From Melitaea cinxia (Eukaryota; Arthropoda; Insecta; Lepidoptera; Nymphalidae), in NCBI RefSeq assembly GCF_905220565.1, contig NC_059409.1, forward strand, positions 11,464,549 to 11,528,548: DNA of 64,000 bases, read 5' to 3'. Below are positions 32,901 to 44,613 of this stretch, in pieces. The position numbers and the translations under genes were made by a program. The notes beneath the pieces are model-generated. The model worked only from the letters and a program-made list of their open reading frames with translations. It searched no databases and was not told the DNA's origin. Position 1 is the stretch's first letter, and each line of letters starts with the position of its first letter.

Positions 32901-34970
32901 TAACCGACTTCCAAAAAAGGAGGAGGTTATCAATTCGACTGTATTTTTTTAATGTATGTGACATCAGAACTTTTGACTGGGTGGACCGATATCGACAAAA
33001 AAATTTTAATCGACAGGTGGTGTGTGTCATTTGGTCCCATTTAAATTTATTTGAGATCTAACAACTACTTTTCGAGTTATATCTAATAATGCGTATTTAC
33101 TTGACGCTTTTTTCGTCGACCTACGTTGTATTATACCGCATAACTTTCTACTGGATGTACCGATTTTGATAATTCGTTTTTTATTGGAAAGGGGATATCC
33201 CTAGTTTGGTACCGTGATAAGGAAACCAGGATCTGATGATGGGATTCCAGAGAGATCGAGGGAAACTCTCGAAAATCCGCAATAACTTTTTACTGGGTAT
33301 ACCGATTTTGATAATTTTTGATTTAATCGAAAGCTGATGTTTATCATGTGGTCACATATAAATTTTATTGAGATCTGATAACTACTTTTTGGGTAATCTT
33401 TGATAACGCGTAGTTACTTGACTATTTTTTCGTCGATCTACGTTGTATTACTCGTCGATGTAATTGAAGTCGGTTTTTTTTTTCGTTTGCGAGCAAATAC
33501 GATTATTCTTATGATGTTACCGTTTTTTCATTTTTTCTTAAATTACGATGTAAAATAAAGAGCTTCTCATCTATTTTTCAGATTTTATCTGCAGTAGCTT
33601 TATGGGTCACTGGTACGATTTTGAGCCATTTGTACGAAATTGAATCAATACTGAAGAGCGTGAATTTGACAAATTTTGATGATTACATAGCAGTGGAAAG
33701 AGAAGATCCCAAGGCAGCTCAACAAAAACTTACTCTTATATATCAGTTTCTAGTTGTATACTATATTATCTGGATTTGTTTCAAGGTTGTGTACGTAACA
33801 ACTGTCGTGCTTACTGCATTTGCAATCTACAAGGTGTTGTACTTTTAAAAATATTTTTTTCATATTTCTTTTCATAAGTCTTTTGGTGTCCTATGAGATT
33901 CCTGAATCCATTTTTTTTATTGGTAAAAAAAATTTATTCGTTCATATATCATATTTCGTTTTATCAATACTAATATTATAAAGCTGAACAGTTTGTTTGT
34001 TTGTTTGTTTACTTGAATACGCTAATCTCATAAACTACTGATCCGTTTTGAAAAAGTCTTTCAGTGTTAGAAAAGATAGCCCATTTATCGAGGAAGGCTA
34101 CAGGCTATATAATATTTTAGTTCCTCTATTTTATGAAACTAACCGCGGGGCACATCTAGTATTTTCATAAAAGGATACGATTAAATCACCTATATATTAT
34201 TAACGAACTGTTTCAGAAAATAACATGGATGTTGAAACTTCTAGTCTTCATAAGCTTACCGAATTGGGCGTTGGATTTTTTTATATCGCTTCTCGGATCT
34301 ATTATCCTCGGAACTGACATGAAATTGTTACTATTTATCTGTAACTGTAAGTATTGCTATCGAAACAAAAAAATTAATGCCAGTAAAAGCTACAAGGACC
34401 CATTCCTTTTTATATAAAGAAATGTGTTTTATTTTAGTATCTGAAGGATACAATATTTTGGCGTTAAATAGCGAGTATAAGAAATTGAGAGGGAAACCCA
34501 GACTGTTAGCTGATGGGATAGAATCACAAGAGCGGGATCGGAGTTTATATGCTACAGAATGTACCACTCAGCAGCCAGGGTATTATAGTGGAAATACTCC
34601 ATTACATTGTAGAAGTTGTACTTGTGCTGTAAATTCTAGGAACATACGTAATAACGAAAACAGACCAGTCGTCACGTCTTCACAATTAATGGTCGCTACA
34701 GTGAATGAAAATATTAATGAAACTATTGATGTAACTTCAAACACAGGTGTTTTAAACATACATTTACCTGAATTTTCTTCAAACGATACAACTACGGCTG
34801 GAGAAGTTGATACTATTGGGAGATCAGTTAATGAAGGCGAAGCCGTCAGACCGAATATATTAAAAATTAAAACAAATGAAGACGTAGCTGATGTACCAGT
34901 TATATATGATCAGCAGCAACTGAATGTTGGTTCGAGTCCAGTTATTGAAGATAGAGGCATTACACCTTAG
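29917..34970 (+). CDS. TMP3: four-pass membrane protein with extended N-terminus and long polar tail (358 aa)
   Basis: Exons: 29917-29978, 32003-32102, 33582-33833, 34217-34346, 34438-34970 (62, 100, 252, 130, 533 nt); every junction is AG/GT and in frame. The extra first exon gives a basic start (MALKRNLEIFIRKISERFKG) not seen in the paralogs. Exon 2 matches the Cys box (YCGCCELTTGIYI). Exon 3 has two hydrophobic segments around an acidic loop (about 45 residues); exon 4 has LLVFISLPNWALDFFISLLG and exon 5 starts with the end of segment four. The remaining ~170 residues are hydrophilic, Asn/Thr/Glu-rich, with a local Cys cluster (HCRSCTCAV). The first exon rests on a perfect donor (AG|gtaagt) and frame only, so the start is less certain than the rest. 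Function unknown. Confidence 0.8.
30845..31075 (-). repeat. Dispersed repeat R2, inverted copy (TMP3 intron 1)
   Basis: Contains gtccgggataaactcaaaaa, gtactgcatggatttacttc and aagtcgggtcaacatatagg; the same blocks appear inverted at 41655-42060. Intron 1 also has related decayed repeat pieces at 31220-31510 (ctagctgtggtcgcgtcttc) and an inverted S1 copy at 31590-31750. Confidence 0.65.
32890..33500 (+). repeat. Dispersed repeat R1 (TMP3 intron 2)
   Basis: Begins aaccgacttccaaaaaagga and ends aagtcggttttttttttcg with gtttgcgagcaaatacg. It has two internal homologous halves like 24590-25050. Ends about 80 bp before TMP3 exon 3. Confidence 0.7.
33955..34165 (+). repeat. Helitron- or LINE-type repeat fragment (TMP3 intron 3)
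   Basis: Starts actaatattataaagctgaa with (gttt)n and ends aaccgcggggcacatctagt. A related copy is at 42110-42315 (...aaccgcggggctcagcttgt), and a weaker one at 50395-50660. Class not certain. Confidence 0.5.
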
Positions 34971-35211
34971 TGATTTAAACATACTACTATGTCTTAAATT
35001 CTTATAACTTTTTGTAAACATGATATGTTCACAAAAACCTTTGATTGTGCTATATCTGTGTTAACGTATGACGTTTATAACGTAAGTCTGATTACTTAGG
35101 ACGGTGACGAACTTATGACCATTGTCTGGTAAATATTACTAGTGGTCGCCCAGAGGTCGAAATTTGGCCATAATTAAAAATTTAAATTATAGAAAACCAA
35201 AAAATAATGAA

Positions 35212-35217
35212 AATAAA
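35212..35217 (+). promoter_or_regulatory. Candidate polyadenylation signal of TMP3
   Basis: AATAAA about 240 bases after the TMP3 stop codon; the first clear one downstream. Confidence 0.4.
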
Positions 35218-35279
35218 GAATCTTTTTTTTAATTTTCAATTTGACTACAAACTTTGACAATCAACAAAAGTGTATAATA

Positions 35280-35301
35280 TGCGTGTGTGTGTGCGTGTGT
35301 G

Positions 35302-35331
<30 letters not shown>
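35280..35331. repeat. (GT)n microsatellite
   Basis: About 50 bp of GT repeats with occasional GC, followed by a poly(T) run. Confidence 0.9.
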
Positions 35332-35332
<1 letters not shown>

Positions 35333-35491
35333 AATGTTTTTTTTTATTGATTTGATATATTCATATGCATAATGAAAAAAAAATATTAGCATTCTGCACT
35401 CCTTCTGTATATAAACTATAAGTTTACGAAATTTCATAATTCTTCGTCTTAATCTAATAGTATTAAACGAGCATTTCTTGTATATATATAT

Positions 35492-36102
35492 ATAGTACCT
35501 GGGTGACCGAGCTTAGCTCAGTATTTTTAGTAAATTTTGTTTTTGGAAATCATATTTAAATACATTACCATTATAAGAAAAAATCAAAAAGGTCATGTCT
35601 AACTATTGTATAAAATAATCGATTCTATATTTTTTTCATGACTGTAATAAAGATTGTAAATAACGAATGTTCAAAAAAAAATTCATGAAATAAAAGGCTT
35701 TTTTATTTTTATTTTTTATTATTTAAATACGAATCACATAAGATAAAAAATATAAATAAATATAAAAAATTAATAATAAAAAAATAATTAAAAAATAATA
35801 ATGATAAAATATAAATAATATTTTTCGATTTTACATACATTATTAAATAAAAAATAACGAGTGCAATTAGAAAAAAAAAGAAAAAATAATAATCCTCCAG
35901 ATCGATGGTGTTTTTTTCCTTTTTTTTCTAATTGCGATCATGATTTTTTATTTAAATAACCAGTTCATATTTGTTATTATGTCGGTAAAATCGGAAAATA
36001 TTATTCATATTTTATCAATATGTAATTCGTATTTGAATATGATTTCCAAAAAACACGATTTACTAAAAATACCGAGCTAAGCTCGGTCACCCAGGTACTA
36101 TA
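35492..36102. mobile_element. Foldback element with ~75-bp terminal inverted repeats (family F)
   Basis: The left end tagtacctgggtgaccgagc, continuing through gtatttttagtaaattttg and ggaaatcatatttaaatac, is repeated inverted at 36028-36101 (atttgaatatgatttcc ... gctcggtcacccaggtacta). The total is 611 bp. The interior is AT-rich with no ORF. The right arm and the adjoining ~100 bp match the composite repeat at 39550-40080 in inverse orientation, and a short degenerate piece of the same end lies at 17895-17935. Confidence 0.8.
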
Positions 36103-36541
36103 GATATATACGACGATATAACACTAAAATTATATTAAGCTTAAAAAGTTAAGTAATCTTAAATGCTCGATGATGCATCCAGATATTATTTTTTAAATAA
36201 ATGGAATGTGGTAAAAAAAGGTTTCAGCGACATTTTTTTTTTACTAAAATTTCAATATACTGTTGTGATTTTTATAGTACATAGGTCTGACGAAATTAAT
36301 GGTCAATATCCTTGGTCAAAATTATATTAGTATACGCGGGAGCGCAGAGGTGAGCTATAATATCGGTACAGGTCGAAAGTTATTTTGGATTGCCAATATT
36401 GAGGTGATCCAGCGAGGAAAATCAATGAATGAAGCGATGTAAATTCTGTTCACAAGGAATTAGCTGATATTACCTTAGTCGTAATATATGTCACCATATA
36501 TTGTCAAGTCTAGTAAAGTATGAATTGTTTTGCTCGCATCC

Positions 36542-36633
36542 GAAGAGCAGTCTTATTTAGCTGTGAACTGTAAGCTTGAGGTACCGGAAAGTACCTCAAG
36601 CTTACAGTTCACAGCTAAATAAGACTGCTCTTC
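36542..36633. repeat. Perfect 43-bp inverted repeat with 6-bp spacer
   Basis: The left arm begins gaagagcagtcttatttagc and ends cttgaggtac at 36584. After cggaaa the right arm repeats it exactly in inverted orientation (36591-36633). The right arm and following bases (cttacagttcacagctaaat ... agtattgtgttcc) are part of an S1 repeat, so the left arm is an inverted duplicate of its start. Confidence 0.85.
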
Positions 36634-39618
36634 AGTAGTATTGTGTTCCTTAAAATTAAAATGGAAAAGAACTTGATTTAGTATAACGTTTTTAAAACTT
36701 TTATTTAAGGCCGATGGGAGTGAACAAATATTTATTTAAAATTATATAATATATATGTTTTCAACTTACATTCGATGGTTACTAAGATAGGTAGCTTAAT
36801 GCACCTTTTTTTAAGTAGGGAAAATATTCATGGATACTCCTCCAGCGCGGGGGCAACGGTGGGGTTATGTCAGACTTTACTGACCAATAACCCCCAGGTG
36901 TGAGCACTCATCCGCCTGGGGGGGCAAGAAGCGGCAAAGAAAACACTCACAGTAAACGGCGTCAGCGGGATATTAAAATATATAAATCACGGTTATACAA
37001 AAAAGGATTATTAAAATGTATTATTGCGATGTTCGGCATGCTTATCGTATCTGTGGGTGTTGAAAAACCATATTTTGTATTCGTTCATTATCTGTTCGTA
37101 GAATATCAATTTATTAGTTCGAAAAAAAAAACAAAAATATTGTCGTAAAAATGGGGATAATTTTACATTCATCATTATATCGTCAAAATAAAAACAAAAC
37201 GTACGTATGATAATTGAACACTTTATCTATTGTATAATTGTAATTTTTTTATCGATGTTTTTGTTTTATATAATGAAATAATAAATGAAATACAAAAAAT
37301 GTAAATAGATTTTGACCAACATATTTATACTAATAATATGTTGACTTCTCACTTCACCTGCATTTTTAATGTGTATGCTCTGTAGCTTTTTACTGGGTGT
37401 ACCGATTTTGATGATTCTTTTTGTTATCAAAAATTGTGCTTGATGTGTGGTCTCTTTAAATTTAATCGAGATCTGACGAGTAGATATGGATTATCCCTAA
37501 TAATGTGTATATAATTGACTAGCTACGTTGTTTTACTTGTCAATGTTGTGTGGTCCAGAAAGACTGTAGAGTGAGAGACGACATGTCTAAGATCCAAACC
37601 TAAATCGATCGTCACCGAGCTGATAATAGAATGTAACATACTTAATAATAAATTATAACAATAATAAATTTAGTACATTCGATAATATATTAAAAATGAT
37701 TTGCCTAAAAAACCCTGGACTGACTATTTTTAATCATTTAAAAAAAAAATAGCAACATCAAGCTAATAGGAAAATTTTAATTATTTAAAAATAATTCTGT
37801 CTTGATAGTATGACCAAGAAAGTTATATTGGGTATAAGTTCCTTGGACCAGTTTTTTTCTTTAGTTTATTATTTGAAAGCATTTACGTAAGAAAAGTTAT
37901 TAACTACATACCAAGAGTGTAAAATAACATTTAGTATAATAGTTATTCTGAACAAGGTTCACCTGAAATATACATACAACGTGCATCTATAACTAAATAT
38001 CCGAAAGAAAAAGAGTTACTTAGTACGTTTATTTAAATGTGTTCATTTACGGTTTTAATTATTGATCTAATATATATGCATAAGTATATGCTATTCATAT
38101 AAATAAAGTGTTAATGTAAAGAAAATAACAAAAGATAACGTACAAAATAAACATTTAAGTCTGGAGGTCAGCAGCTATCTTGCGAACTTATAATGCGAAG
38201 CTATGTAGATCGTTGTTTGTATAAGTAGCGATTGAGTTCTGATTTCTAGAAATTATTGTAATTTCAACGATCTTTTAAATATTTTGCTGTTTCTACTCTT
38301 ATATTACAAAAAATACTCAACAGGATACAATGTATTCTATGTCTGGCGGTGGGGGTTTATATGACAAAAAGCTCCGACGGGGTTTAGTCAGTATTGCACC
38401 GCCAAGTGCTGAGATCGACATACGGTCTAGGTCTGCCTGGATATCACCCGTAAATGGGTTCCCCTGCGATACAAAACAAAACAAAAATGGTGCGAGCATA
38501 TATGACAACAATGGGTTATGCTGATTATTATAAGCTACTAGAGACTAGCCGTTGTGCAGTTTGAAGTGGCCTATTTTCTGCTCTGCGGGTTGTGGGGTTG
38601 ATTCTTTCCTGAGTCTGAATGTAATATTTATATTTATGAATTTATATATGTATTATTTCCACGTATTTAAAATGACAGTCGGCTGTTACCTATGATACAA
38701 GCCTTAAGTTGCTTAAAATAGGAACAGATTACCATGTGTGAATATTATAAAAAAATGATATTATTATTAGTTACTGTTAAATTACCTAAATTAAAGCAAT
38801 AAAAGACGCGCACAGCTTATGTTTTTTAACCGTAAAAATGTGAAAAAACACATAATTTCGAAAGAAGTAAAAATAAACATGACAAAACTTTTTGAGACTA
38901 TTTTGTACAATAAATATTTAAAATATTTAACATAAAAACAGTGTTAAGGATTAAAATAGGTCATTGACACTCGGACGTCATCACGTTATTATACTCATAC
39001 TGACAATGTAGTGAACAAGGCACTTCCTTTGTTAAATTTTTGTCCCGAAAATTTGAAGGTCAATTGAAACAGTGTTAGGACTAATTTTAAACTTGTTTAT
39101 GTAAAAAGTAGTTTATACCATAGATGTATTACAAATTGCATATTTATTTATTTACAATAACACACTATTAATCTATATACATATAAATAAAATTAAAGTG
39201 TCTGTCTGTGATTTCAAAATAACTTTTTACACGATACTAAAACACGAACAGACGATTTTAAAATTTTTGCTTGTCTGTCTGTTTGTCTGGGCTAATCTCC
39301 GGAAAGGCTGAACTTTTTTTTATGCGTCTTACATTTTAGCCCAGAATTTCCGCGTAGTCGGGATTTACGCGGAAATAAATCTCGTTTACCGCGCGCAAGG
39401 ACCTACCGCCCAGATAGATACGAAATAATCAAACATTTTTCCGTTACATATCACAATTTTTGCAAATTAAAACAACTAAAATCCCATTAGCTTTAACTAC
39501 AAATATATGAAATAAAATATAAAAAAATAAATATAGTACACAAATAAAAGTACCTGGATGACCGAGCTTAGTTCAGTATTTTTAGTAAATCGTGTGTTTT
39601 GGAAATCATATTTAAATA

Positions 39619-39961
39619 CGAATATGCTGTGTGGTTTACGGCATTAAAGAATATAGCCCCTCTCTTCCCGTGGGTGTCATGAAAGGCGACTAAGGGATAA
39701 CACAGTTCCACTACTACCTTGGAACTTAAAAAGCCAACCGATAGCGGGATAACCACCCAACTGCTGGCTTTGAAATACATAGGCCGAAGACGGGCAGCAG
39801 CGTCTTCGGTGCGACAAAGCCAGCCCTGCGGTCACCAACCTGCTTGCCCAGCGTGGTGACTATGGACAAAACACTTGAGTTCAAGCCATTTTTGGCGTGA
39901 ACTTGTGGAGGCCTATGTCCAGTAGTGGACTGCGAAAGGCTGTTGTGATGATGATGTGATG
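39619..39961 (+). repeat. SINE-like repeat S3 inserted in family F, with target duplication
   Basis: From gctgtgtggtttacggcatt through cccctctcttcccgtgggtg, gcagcagcgtcttcggtgcg and cttgtggaggcctatgtcca to a (GAT)n tail. It is flanked by atttaaata (39610-39618 and 39962-39970), which looks like its target-site duplication. Confidence 0.8.
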
Positions 39962-40847
39962 ATTTAAATATGAAATACATATTGATAAAATATGAATAAT
40001 ATTTTCCGATTTTACCGACATAATAATAAAAAATATGAACTAGTTGTTTAAATAAAAATCATGAGTGCAATTGGAAAAAAAGGGAAAAAATAATCGATCT
40101 GGAGACATGGTGATTTGAACCGTGGTCTCCTTGGTCCATCCCGACTGATTTCCCACCTGAGCTATTACAACTTCATTGACAATTGCGAAATTTACCTTCA
40201 TTAACGATATTGTAGCCATCATTTCATTCTCTAAAAACAGGGATAAAACGAAATTTTCTAAAAATGAATCCTAGCTATATCGATTTATCGCCTCCGAAAT
40301 CCCCTGCATCCTAAATTTCATGAAAATCGTTGGAGCCGTTTCCGAGATTAAGATTATATCCGATTATAATCCGAGATTAAGATATATAGTACCTGGGTGA
40401 CCGAGCCTAGCTCGGTATTTTTAGTAAATCGTGTTTTTTGTAATTCATATTTAAATTCGAATTACATATTTATAAAATATGAATAATATTTTTTTTAAAA
40501 TAACGAGTGCAATTAAAAAAAAGGAAAAAAATAATTGATCAGGGACATTGGGATTTGAACCATGATCTCCTCGGTTGATCCCGACCGGCCGGTTTCCCAC
40601 CGAGCTATTACAACTTTAATGACAGTTGCGAAATTTACCTTCGTATTCTAACGATATTGTAGCTATTTTTTCACTCCCTAAAAACACGGATAAAACGTCA
40701 TTTTCTAAAAATGAATCCTAGTTAGATGGATTTATCTCCCCCGAAACCTCCTATATACTAAATTTTATGGAAATCGTTGGAGCCGTTTCCGAGATTCAGA
40801 TTATATATATATATATATACAAGAATTGCTCGTTTAATAGTATAAGA

Positions 40848-40862
<15 letters not shown>

Positions 40863-40939
<77 letters not shown>
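40863..40939. repeat. (TA)n microsatellite
   Basis: About 77 bp of uninterrupted TA dinucleotides, next to a second short TA run at 40803-40819. Confidence 0.95.
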
Positions 40940-40941
<2 letters not shown>

Positions 40942-41221
40942 AGAATTGCTCGTTTAATAGTATTAGATGCAAACAATATTTAAAAGGGATTTCAGGAAAC
41001 GCCTCATTGAATCATTTCCATTTTTGATAAGAACATAAACAAAAAGCACACAACATGGATTTTCCAAATGAAATCTGTTTACAGTACATATGTATCTATA
41101 TAAGTATAAACTGACGACGCTGTGTAATAGATAGTTGCAGTGTCACATACATTGTTGAACTGAGTGGACATACGTCGTAGTTTGTTTTTTATTTTGTGAT
41201 TTAATATTGTTCCGTATAAGC

Positions 41222-44200
41222 ATGTTTTGCGAATTACCTGAGTTTGGAAGATGTTGCTTCTGCATGCCCCTAAGAAGGGGTATATTGGTTTTCGGCTATT
41301 TGAATATTGTAAGTGTAAAAACGATATAAATTTAATATCAGAAGGTCACAGTTATTCAATATGTTTATTAAATATTATCTTATTAAATAATAATAAAATA
41401 AATTAATGCGTAATTATTCTGTGCTGATCATATTAGTTTAAAGTATTTTTCATGATTTTAAATTTTATAACACTATGAATAAATAAAATAATTTACAGTT
41501 AAATTTAAAAATAGAGAAGCTTATTAATTACTACATTGTATTTTTTTAAAAATCATTGTGTTGATTACCGTTGCCCTTTCTTGTGGTTAGCGCTTCAAGT
41601 TAATATTAAAACAGATATCAAAGATATAGATAAAAAGCAATAAACCTATAGTAATACTAGCGACCCGCCCCGGCTTCGCACGGGTGCAATGCTGATACTA
41701 AATATACTACAGAATGTCTTTATTTATAGTGTGAAGCTAGCTTATAGCATGATTAACATAAAAACAACATTCAAATATGCGTCGTTAGATTACACGTTGT
41801 TACAGAATGCGTTGAACAAATAAAGGTTCACTGCTCGTTCCCCGTAGGTGATAGCGTAATAATTTGTAGCCTATATGTTGACCCGACTTCTTAATAATAT
41901 TTGTGCCAAATTTGAAGTAAATCCATGCAGTACTTTTTGAGTTTATCCCGGACATACATACATACATACAGACAAACAGACAAAGAGACAAAAATTCTAA
42001 AAACTATATTTTTGGCTTCGGTATCGATTGTAGATCACAACCCAAGTATTATTTTAAAAACATATTCAATGTACAGTTTTGACTTTCCTACCAATTCATT
42101 ATATGACTGTATAGATAAGTTTGTTTATTTGTTTATTTGAACGCGCTAACCTTAGTAACTACTGGTTCGAATTGTTTTTTTTTTTTTTTTTGTCTGTGTT
42201 ATATAGTTAATTTACTGAGGAATGCTATAGAAGTATAGACTATTAATATTGATTAAAGAACGTTTTTCCTCAAATTAAAGTGGATCAAACCGCGGGGCTC
42301 AGCTTGTATAATACAAAATTATTAAATGATTCTAAATTTAACTATTCAGACATTCTTTTCGTTATTCTAAAAATTGAAATACCTAACAAAATTTGAATTT
42401 GTTGATTTATATTCTTAAATTACTCTTTTACTTAAAGCACGTTCAAAGTGTACTTACTTAAAATTAAACAACTGAAGAATATTACATTTTTTTATTTGTT
42501 TATTGAGAGCAGGATTCGAGTCCCTCGCTCTAAAAGTATAACTCGAAGAGGTTAACATGAATTTACATTAATTCTTCTTTTTTGATGTAAAACAGTTATA
42601 TAGGATACTAGACACTTATGGGGCTCATAGGGGCGTATTACCAATTAATAAAACACATGTATGGAAGTTTGGTATGAAAATAAAGATATATATGTTTTAA
42701 TTTTTACAGCTCTTTTCAATGTTCATGGTCGGTCTATACAGCTACTCAATCCACCACAACTCAGAATTCGTGTTATTGTATCACGGCGGAACAATAACAG
42801 TTGACAGTGAACTTTGCATTGCGATATACTGCGCGGATGTTATGTTCAATATCTTATTGGTATATGGAGCACATAGGGTAATATTCCTTAAAAATATTTC
42901 AATAAACTTAAGTGTATATGTATTTATGTTCACAAAGCAAATTATGCTAAAGCTACATTGTTAAAAATTCAGACATTCGAATACATTCGTTCAGAACACA
43001 ATTGTTTTAACAGAAGACTGAGAAGATAAGAAAGAAGAGAGAGAAACTCACTAACTAATATAATAAATAGAAATTGTTGTTTGGTTGTCAACGACAGACA
43101 ATAAAATTTATTTCAATAATTCTTTATATATTACAAATACAGTACGAGGAACTAACACATTTGAGTAAATTTATTGTAAATATACAGACATATCACGAAT
43201 AGTTCCTAGAAGCAAAAGATCTAAATGCTATCATCAATATTTTGAGTTTTTTTTTTTGTAATCGATGAACTCAAAAAATATTGGGCCAATTATTCTAAAA
43301 ATTATTTCAACAGTAAAATGATACGTAAACACTAGACATAGAGGATACATATTTTATCGGTATAAAACGGAGCAGTCGAAATGGTACAGTTTACGCGGGC
43401 AGAAAGGATAGTTTGTAATATATTTAAATGAAACATATATTATATCATTTATTTCAGAAAATCATGTCTTATTTACGAATATTTTACTACTACACCATCG
43501 CTACCATTCTGGCCTCAGTGTTACTGGAGGTAATGTCGTGGGTCTATTGGCACATATCTATGGAACTTTTGCCGGTAATCTTCGTGGGAATATGTAAGTA
43601 TTGCATACCTAATTACCTATATACATATTCACACAGTCTAGACTGTTGACGAAATTTACAGTGATTCTGCTTTGTGCTTCGGGGTTGTGAGTTCGATTTC
43701 CGCCCCGAGTCTGGGTGTAATATATATATTTATTTATATATCCCTATTAATATTATAAATGTGAATGTTTGTTTGTTACGCTTACACGCAAAAATTACTT
43801 AACTGATCATCATGAAACTTTGGAACCATATTTTTGGAGGTATTAGAAGTAACGTAGAATACATTTTATTTCAAAAAAATCAATGTAAGCGAAGCCGTGG
43901 GTAAAAGCAAGTACAATATAGAAAATACCTTTGTTTAGGTAACCTGCTCTGTGTTATAACAATGTTTTAAAATTTATTTTTATAAATTTGAGAAATTATT
44001 TTCATTTGAAAGATATAAATGAAACTTTTTATTCGTTAATATTCTTTTCCCGTGAATATCATCAGGCCATCACGTTACGGGTGCATCTCGCTGTGATTTT
44101 TTTAATTGTTTTATTTTTTTGCTAATTATTCATTTAATACACAACTGTTTTTTTAAGTAACTAACGCAAGAACCAATTCAATAGAGATTAGTTGATATAA

Positions 44201-44613
44201 ATAAATGATTAGATGAGATATCAATTTTTTAATTTAGTTTGACAGCAATTATTGTGCAATCATTGTATTATACAATACTATTTTTGAACTTTTCAAGTAG
44301 GTACTGTTTTTTCTGCCTGTCTTTTTACTTTGTATCCGCTGACTTCATTTCTTACAGCGTATTGAAGTATGTTATTAAGATTAATTCAATAATTAAATAA
44401 ATGACTTTTTGGTATTACTTCTCGGAAACTTAATTCTTGTATTCTACAGGCTTGAATCTCTATCTACTCCTTCTTGTGAAGAGTCTCTTAAAGAAAATAG
44501 ACACATCTGGACATACCTATGAGAACCAACTGCATCAATTCATAAACGGGGAGTGTAAAGTTGATGTAAATGGAGTATATCCTAGCACTGTTGTACCAAA
44601 TGAGACTGCTTAG
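41222..44613 (+). CDS. TMP4: small four-pass membrane protein, LAPTM-like (184 aa)
   Basis: Exons: 41222-41308, 42710-42877, 43458-43593, 44450-44613 (87, 168, 136, 164 nt; phases 0, 0, 1). The first exon reads MFCELPEFGRCCFCMPLRRG then ILVFGYLNI, the cleanest form of the family's Cys box plus PLRxG signature. The first membrane segment crosses into exon 2 (LFSMFMVGLYSY). A loop with HHNSEFVLLYHGG and a second segment (ADVMFNILLVYGAH) follow. Exon 3 gives segment three (FYYYTIATILASVLLEVMSW), and exon 3/4 give segment four (LLPVIFVGICLNLYLLLLVK), then a ~45-residue polar tail ending VPNETA. In LAPTM proteins a similar CC box precedes segment one and segment two ends near YGA; that likeness is the basis for the tentative call. 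Introns hold R2 and other repeats. Confidence 0.88.
41655..42060 (+). repeat. Dispersed repeat R2, long copy (TMP4 intron 1)
   Basis: Begins ctagcgacccgccccggctt, contains acgttgttacagaatgcgtt, ggttcactgctcgttccccg and ttgacccgacttcttaataa, and ends with atcgattgtagatcacaacc. It is the reverse counterpart of 30845-31075. A second, different repeat follows at 42110-42315 (ending aaccgcggggctcagcttgt). Confidence 0.7.
43660..43910 (+). repeat. SINE tail plus LINE-type fragment (TMP4 intron 3)
   Basis: A tRNA-like B-box phrase (ggttgtgagttcgatttccg) followed by gagtctgggtgtaatatata is the tail region of a SINE. It abuts a fragment from attaatattataaatgtgaa to aatgtaagcgaagccgtggg. Confidence 0.55.

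Larger units (their letters stand above)
39550..40968 (+). repeat. Composite repeat: two tandem units of family F with tRNA-like modules
   Basis: Unit one starts at 39550 (agtacctggatgaccgagct) and unit two at 40387 (agtacctgggtgaccgagcc). Each continues with gaataatatttt..., an A-rich link, a tRNA-like module on the minus strand, an acgatattgtagc block, cctaaaaaca(g/c)ggataaaacg and ends with tggagccgtttccgagatt. Minus-strand modules carry an A box (TAGCTCAGGTGGG at about 40152-40164) and a B box (GGTTCAAATC at about 40112-40121); the second copy is at about 40550-40612. Unit one is interrupted by an S3 SINE. A phrase acaagaattgctcgtttaat occurs at 40820 and 40940, around a TA array. Confidence 0.75.
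36110..41221. other. Repeat-dominated interval between TMP3 and TMP4
   Basis: Apart from listed elements there is a GC-richer scrap at 36840-36970 (gttatgtcagactttactga and a cctgggggggc block) that looks like LINE 5' debris. There is also an R1 fragment at 37380-37560, a SINE with tRNA-like B box at about 38560-38700 (gcgggttgtggggttgattc), and a decayed non-LTR 3' repeat at 39195-39420. The overlapping open frames at 38317-38524 have no recognisable domain. Confidence 0.5.

Noticed and set aside
38317..38524. Overlapping frames on both strands (GGGGLYDKKLRR / GNPFTGDIQADLD)
   Set aside because: Suggestive composition but no recognisable family and no linked exons; could be a scrap of a mobile gene.
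40758..40976. 72-codon minus frame rich in Ile-Tyr
   Set aside because: Translation of the (TA)n microsatellite.
35280..41000. Possibility of a CRISPR-like array from the repeated units
   Set aside because: Repeats are long, diverged transposon units in a eukaryotic genome, with no regular short repeat-spacer pattern.
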